NCBI GenBank assembly: GCA_049518415.1
Contig: JBEKRX010000029.1
Location: 4,009-68,008, forward strand
From: CAVQND01 sp049518415
GTDB taxonomy: Bacteria > Verrucomicrobiota > Verrucomicrobiia > Limisphaerales > UBA8199
Length of the DNA: 64,000 nucleotides
Direction: 5' to 3'
Every line of letters begins with the position of its first letter. The stretch's first letter is position 1. Below are positions 60,305-64,000 of the stretch, in pieces. A program made the translations under genes and the position numbers. The notes beneath the pieces are model-generated. The model was not told the origin of the DNA. It saw only the letters and a program-made list of their open reading frames with translations, and searched no databases.

Positions 60305-61333
60305 ATGAAAAGGGTGAATCCGGCTCTGGCCGTTGTGGCGGCGGTGTTTGTGGGCGCAAGGATGCTCGGGCCAGGGCAGGAGGTGGGGCAGGCGTATCGC
60401 ATCAGCGACGGTGTTTCGCGTTCGCACGTGGAGTATCACCAATTGACGCTTGCGAGGGGCCAGGAGAAGGTGTTGGCGGACCTCGTCGGTCCGGGCAAGG
60501 TGACCTACTTTTACATCACGGACGATACCCAGGTGCACTGGTATGCGGGCCTGGTGCTGAGGGTTTTCTGGGACGAGGAGGCTGAGCCGAGCGTGGAGGC
60601 TCCGCTGGCGGACTTTTTCGGCGCCGTGGGGGGCAAGACGATTGATTATCAATCGGCGCCGATGCAGATCAATCATGGCTGCTACATGTGTTACCTGCCG
60701 ATGCCGTTTTCTCGGCGGGCGCGGTTCATTTTGGCGAATGACGGGGAGAGGGATTATGCGCAGAGCGTGGCTTACGGGATCGATTACGAGCAGGACAAGC
60801 GGTATGCGTCGGAGCAGAGCCGGCTGCACTGCGCGTGGAAGCGGAGCAACCCGGTAAAGCAGGGCTTGCACACGGTCCTGGAGGCGCGGGGTCGCGGCCA
60901 GTATGTGGGGAATTTTCTCCAGGTGCACACGCGGTTTGCGGGGTGGTGGGGCGAGGGGGACACGATTTTCGACCTGGATGGGCAGAGGATAACGCACTCG
61001 CCCGGGACGGAGGACGAATACGGTTCTTGTTGGGGGTTTGAGCACACGTATTCGTACCTTTACAGCGGCTATTTGCAGATGGAAAGAGGGGACCATCGAA
61101 TGTATCGCTGGTATTTGGCCAACCCCGTTCGGTTCCAGAAGTCGCTCAAGGTTGAGCTCCAGAACCAGCACCAGAATGGCAGGCCCACCACGACCGACGC
61201 TGACGATTATACGAGCGTGGCGTTTTGGTATCAGGAAAGGCCGCATCAACGGCCTGGGTTGGCGCCGTTTGCCGAGCGCGTCGCCCCAGCGGAGGCAGTG
61301 AAATCCGGTGTAAGGGCTGCCGCTGCAGAATAG
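60305..61333 (+). CDS. Exported GH172 (DUF2961) glycoside hydrolase
   Basis: A short leader (LAVVAAVFVGARMLGPG) precedes the DUF2961 core, now family GH172: FYITDDTQVHWYAGLVLRVF, MQINHGCYMCYLPMPF, and the TEDEYGSCWGFEHTYSYLY segment with the family's acidic catalytic residue. Known members act on fructofuranose dianhydrides or D-arabinan. The substrate here is unknown. The ATG at 60305 is very close to tRNA-Ser (8 bp), so the gene may be in a transcript that begins in the tRNA. The next gene (pseudopilin-like) starts 8 bp after the stop. Confidence 0.83.
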   Translation: MKRVNPALAVVAAVFVGARMLGPGQEVGQAYRISDGVSRSHVEYHQLTLARGQEKVLADLVGPGKVTYFYITDDTQVHWYAGLVLRVFWDEEAEPSVEAPLADFFGAVGGKTIDYQSAPMQINHGCYMCYLPMPFSRRARFILANDGERDYAQSVAYGIDYEQDKRYASEQSRLHCAWKRSNPVKQGLHTVLEARGRGQYVGNFLQVHTRFAGWWGEGDTIFDLDGQRITHSPGTEDEYGSCWGFEHTYSYLYSGYLQMERGDHRMYRWYLANPVRFQKSLKVELQNQHQNGRPTTTDADDYTSVAFWYQERPHQRPGLAPFAERVAPAEAVKSGVRAAAAE

Positions 61334-61341
61334 GTGTGATT

Positions 61342-62127
61342 ATGAGAGCTGTGGAAAGGGGCTGCGCCGGCTACGGTGGCTGGAAGTGGGGCTTAACGGG
61401 GCGGTCGGTTGCGCGGGGGTCTTCGGCGCGGCGCCTTGGGTTTACGTTGATCGAACTGCTGGTGGTGATCGCGATCATTGCGATCCTGGCGGCGCTGCTC
61501 TTGCCGGCAATGGCCACGGCCAAGGAGAAGGCGCGGCGCACGGGTTGTCGGAGCGCGCTGCGGCAGCTTGGTTTGGCGGTGACGATGTATGGGCACGACA
61601 ACGCGGATCGGGTGCCGACGGGCGTTCGTGACGACGGCGGGGAGCACACGATCTGGATCGGCACCAACACCTTCAATGCCATCAGGCAGTACAGCGGCAC
61701 GAACATGAGCACCTGCCCAAGCCTGGCCGGGACTTTTCAGTATTACGAATATCCATACGGGTGGGTGATCGGTTACAGCTACAACGGCGGGCACAAGACA
61801 CCCTGGCCCAGCCAGCCGGGGCCGCCGTGGGTCTCGGCGCAGCGATTCAGCGATGGGGCGGGCTTGACGCTGGCGTGCGACCTGAACCAGTGGGCTGAAC
61901 CGAACGGGGGTTCGAGCTGGGTCATCGCACCGCACTGCGCCGGCGGCGCCGCGCAACAGAACGGCGTGCCGTTCCTCTGGCTCAAGACGCTGACGACCTC
62001 GGCCCAGGCGGGGGCGCGGGGCGGCAACCTGCTGCTGCTGGACGGCTCGGTGCAGTGGAAGAACCTCAAGCAGATGACCAACTATGCGGCCTCGCAGTTC
62101 GGGAGCGGATATTGGAATGCCTGGTGA
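61342..62127 (+). CDS. Type II secretion pseudopilin-like protein (prepilin N-methylation signal)
   Basis: The signal GFTLIELLVVIAIIAILAAL then LLPAMATAKEKARRTGCRSAL is the prepilin cleavage/methylation motif, with a rather long N-terminal leader of about 33 residues. The C-terminal NLLLLDGSVQW is the DG motif of the DUF1559 family, which in Verrucomicrobiota and Planctomycetes is present in many copies. The domain is probably exposed at the cell surface or in the periplasm. No pilus-assembly gene is near; role unknown. It is convergent with the next gene by 15 bp. Confidence 0.88.
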   Translation: MRAVERGCAGYGGWKWGLTGRSVARGSSARRLGFTLIELLVVIAIIAILAALLLPAMATAKEKARRTGCRSALRQLGLAVTMYGHDNADRVPTGVRDDGGEHTIWIGTNTFNAIRQYSGTNMSTCPSLAGTFQYYEYPYGWVIGYSYNGGHKTPWPSQPGPPWVSAQRFSDGAGLTLACDLNQWAEPNGGSSWVIAPHCAGGAAQQNGVPFLWLKTLTTSAQAGARGGNLLLLDGSVQWKNLKQMTNYAASQFGSGYWNAW

Positions 62128-62142
62128 GGGCAAGAGGTCCCC

Positions 62143-63492
62143 TCAGGCCAGTTTGTCCCGGTTGTGGTAAATCTTTTCGATGGCATCGGCGATGTCATCC
62201 ATGTCCTGCCGCGTGCCCAGCAACATGTTTTGCGTGAACCACACCGCCTCGCGACACAACTGGTCGTTTTGTGGGAGGACATTCTCTTGCCGGTATCGGT
62301 CCAACCGTTCTTTGGAAAAGAGCCGCTGAAAACTTTTCGAGTTTAGGCCCTCCTCGATCAAGCCATCTTTGTTGGCCGGGCCATAACCGCTGGAGCAGGG
62401 GATGCCTTCGGCACTCAAGGCCTCGAGGAATTTCTGGCGGGGGACCTGGTTGAAAGAGTCCTGCTTATAGCGGAAAGGATAGAGATGATAGACGGCCCGG
62501 GTTGCGCCCGGGTTGAGCTTGTAGGGCAGAATGCCTGGGATGTTTTGCAGGCGCGAAGTCAGGTATTGGGCGTTCTGCTCGCGCGCCTCCGTATCTTTTT
62601 CCAGGCGCTTCATCTGCGACATCAAAATCACGGCCTGAAATTCCTGCATGCGGAAATTGGTGCCGCGCACCGGGTTGCTGCCGGAGGGAACAAAGGAGCC
62701 GTGGCCCCGGCCGCAATTATGGAAGGCATGACAGCGATCCACCACCGCCTCATCGTTGCCGACGACGGCCCCGCCTTCCCCGGCCGGCAAATGCTTCGAG
62801 TTTTGGAAGCTGAAGCAACCGAGCGTGCCCAGCGTGCCGCATTTCTGGTTCTTGTATTCCGCCAGCCAGGCCTGGCAGGCATCTTCGACGACCACCAGAC
62901 CATGGGTGGTGGCTATCTCCATAATCGGCCCCATCGCCGCGGGCAGACCCAGGATATGCACCGGCAGAATCGCCCGGGTCCGCTCGGTAATGAGTTCCTC
63001 AATCCTGGCCGGATTGATGGTGAAGGTCTCCGGGTCCGTATCGGCAAACACCGGCAAGGCCTTGACCATGAAAATCACGTTATAGCTGGCGACAAAGGTG
63101 TAGGGTGAAACAATCACCTCATCGCCCGCTTCAACGCCCAGGACATGCAGGGCCGTGATCAAAGCGGTCGTGCCGCTGGCGGTGGCCAGACAGCTCTTGG
63201 CGCCGAGCAGCGCGGCGTAGCGTTTTTCGAACTCCGTCACCCGGGTGCCCTGGCCGCGATACCAATTGCCGCTGCGCAACACGGCCAGGATGTCGTCCTC
63301 GGCGGTCCTGTCCCAAACCGGCCAGGGCGGCCAGTGCTTGGTCCTCACCGGTTGGCCGCCCAAGAGGGCCAGCTTGCCTGCCTTCTGGCTCAGGACCTGG
63401 GCCCCCGCCAAGGGGCTCGCCGCCATGGCCGCCACAACTCCGGTCGATGCGGTGGCCAGAAACTCTCGTCTGGATACGTTCATTTTATTCAT
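62143..63492 (-). CDS. DegT/DnrJ/EryC1/StrS-type aminotransferase with twin-arginine signal
   Basis: The PLP enzyme has SGNWYRGQGTRVTEFEKRYA, ATASGTTALITALHVLGVEAG, VVEDACQAWLAEYKN and the Schiff-base Lys in FQNSKHLPAGEGGAVV, as in sugar aminotransferases. ATG 63492 (MNKMNVSRREFLATASTG) starts a clear TAT signal (SRREFL, then TGVVAAMAASPLAGA). A sugar aminotransferase that is folded in the cytoplasm and exported by TAT is uncommon. The ribosome site GAGG lies 8 bp upstream. Its substrate is unknown; it might act on a periplasmic sugar or have lost catalytic function. Confidence 0.82.
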   Translation of the reverse strand: MNKMNVSRREFLATASTGVVAAMAASPLAGAQVLSQKAGKLALLGGQPVRTKHWPPWPVWDRTAEDDILAVLRSGNWYRGQGTRVTEFEKRYAALLGAKSCLATASGTTALITALHVLGVEAGDEVIVSPYTFVASYNVIFMVKALPVFADTDPETFTINPARIEELITERTRAILPVHILGLPAAMGPIMEIATTHGLVVVEDACQAWLAEYKNQKCGTLGTLGCFSFQNSKHLPAGEGGAVVGNDEAVVDRCHAFHNCGRGHGSFVPSGSNPVRGTNFRMQEFQAVILMSQMKRLEKDTEAREQNAQYLTSRLQNIPGILPYKLNPGATRAVYHLYPFRYKQDSFNQVPRQKFLEALSAEGIPCSSGYGPANKDGLIEEGLNSKSFQRLFSKERLDRYRQENVLPQNDQLCREAVWFTQNMLLGTRQDMDDIADAIEKIYHNRDKLA

Positions 63493-63662
63493 TGTCGAGC
63501 CTCGCTGTTGAGGGTTATTGAGCCGCTCGGAAATCGAGTTTTGCGGCGCCGCTGCACGCGCGGCCGCGAACGGAGAATTGTTTCTCACCCGGGCTCATGC
63601 CGGATGAGTTTATTCCCACGCCGGGCGGTGTCAACCACCAAGCGGCGCGGGTTGAGCGTTGG

Positions 63663-63903
63663 GCGCGCATCCCGACACTGCCACCAATTCCACTCTACCC
63701 GCGCGCAGCGCGGCATCCTTCCGCCCCGGAGGGGCAGGAAGATAGTAGCCCAGGGCAAGGCCCGTCCCGCCTTGGCGGGACGGGCCGCCGCCCTGGGTAA
63801 AGTGGAAAAACGGATCACCCCCCTCCCATGCGCTCCGAGCGCATGGGAGGGGGGAAGGGGGGAGGGCTTCCGCCCGCACTCGGGGGCAGTGTCAGGATGC
63901 GGT
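63663..63903 (-). mobile_element. MITE-like element, copy C (inverted)
   Basis: The complement of this stretch follows the copies at 36028-36272 and 53694-53936 block by block. One end is GCGCGCATCCCGACACTGCC, the other CAGTGTCAGGATGCGGT. I see no clear target duplication. The right end touches the possible group II intron start, so the intron may have inserted into or beside the element. Confidence 0.8.
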
Positions 63904-64000
63904 GCAGCCTTCGGTCTTTGACATGCTTGCAGGTGAAAGTCCTGCCTCGGCAATGGATGGTTGGGCCGAGTAGTTATAGCAGACCCTGGCCCGGGGAGAC
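63902..64000 (+). mobile_element. Possible 5' end of a group II intron (cut by window edge)
   Basis: From about 63902 the sequence begins GTGCAGCCTTCGG and then has TTGCAGGTGAAAGTCCTGCC, a GGTGAAAGTCC-type stem typical of domain I of bacterial group II introns, followed by GGGCCGAGTAGTTATAGCAG. The rest would lie beyond the window, so no maturase can be checked. Confidence 0.45.

Noticed and set aside
62120..62150. Terminator between the pseudopilin and aminotransferase genes
   Set aside because: A TGAGGG/CCCTCA pairing exists but is short and lacks a T-run, so it is not called.

Overview
The window is a GC-rich bacterial chromosome segment, most likely from a Verrucomicrobiota (PVC group) bacterium of the Pedosphaera/Limisphaera type. 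This placement is inferred from gene content. There is a prepilin-type protein with the FTLIELLVVIAIIAILAALL signal, twin-arginine exported enzymes, many polysaccharide and uronate genes (GH2, GH88, GH130, GH172, sialate O-acetylesterase, UxaE), loosely packed genes and many structured intergenic repeats. lpxB shows a Gram-negative envelope. No plasmid or phage backbone is visible. The mobile content is one IS256-family transposase, a RAYT transposase remnant, short inverted-repeat elements and probably the start of a group II intron at the right edge.

Layout: 1-3.5 kb holds a truncated GT4 glycosyltransferase and a GH130 protein. 3.6-5.8 kb has translation genes (RRM RNA-binding protein, infC, rpsU, tRNA-Arg). 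6-9 kb is accessory: an E2-like acyltransferase between two copies of a palindromic repeat, a hicBA toxin-antitoxin pair, and a DUF6932-like gene with an in-frame stop coupled to a small coiled-coil gene. 9.6-18.5 kb is a catabolic island (M81 peptidase-like protein, GH2, LarA-like isomerase, UxaE, DUF4832). 18.6-29.4 kb holds the IS256 transposase, an exported BNR-repeat protein, a sialate O-acetylesterase, a double-CXXCG/DUF1963 fusion, a PIG-L deacetylase, rnhB and a 54-residue unknown protein with a strong terminator. 29.4-33.3 kb is a minus-strand operon SDR-GH88-flavin oxidoreductase. 33.4-36.9 kb has the RAYT remnant, a hexanucleotide array, aroB, an unknown gene, a MITE-like element with an exact 8-bp target duplication, and trpG/pabA. 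37.3-40.7 kb is a probable sphingolipid cluster (serine palmitoyltransferase-like, ceramide-reductase-like, PAP2/IPC-synthase-like).

41.2-44.8 kb holds a stand-alone C-terminal half of CarB, a PPi-type phosphofructokinase and tRNA-Leu. 45-51 kb has an antitoxin-like gene, an exported lipase/esterase, a soluble histidine kinase with an NtrC-type sigma-54 activator, a well-formed sigma-54 promoter before a Pro/Ala-rich small protein, a zinc-ribbon protein and a PTS IIA protein. 51.2-56.8 kb covers envelope and housekeeping genes (lpxB, Gfo/Idh/MocA, plsY, thrH, purA). 57-60.1 kb is an arsenic operon (arsC, C_GCAxxG_C_C protein, arsM, acr3) with a recognisable promoter and operator-like palindrome. 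60.2-63.5 kb has tRNA-Ser, GH172, a pseudopilin and a TAT-exported DegT-type aminotransferase.

The strongest leads are the sphingolipid cluster, the fusion of two immunity-type domains, the MITE-like family with target duplication, the sigma-54 promoter and small protein, and the interrupted DUF6932 module. All functions are read from sequence motifs; no database search was possible.
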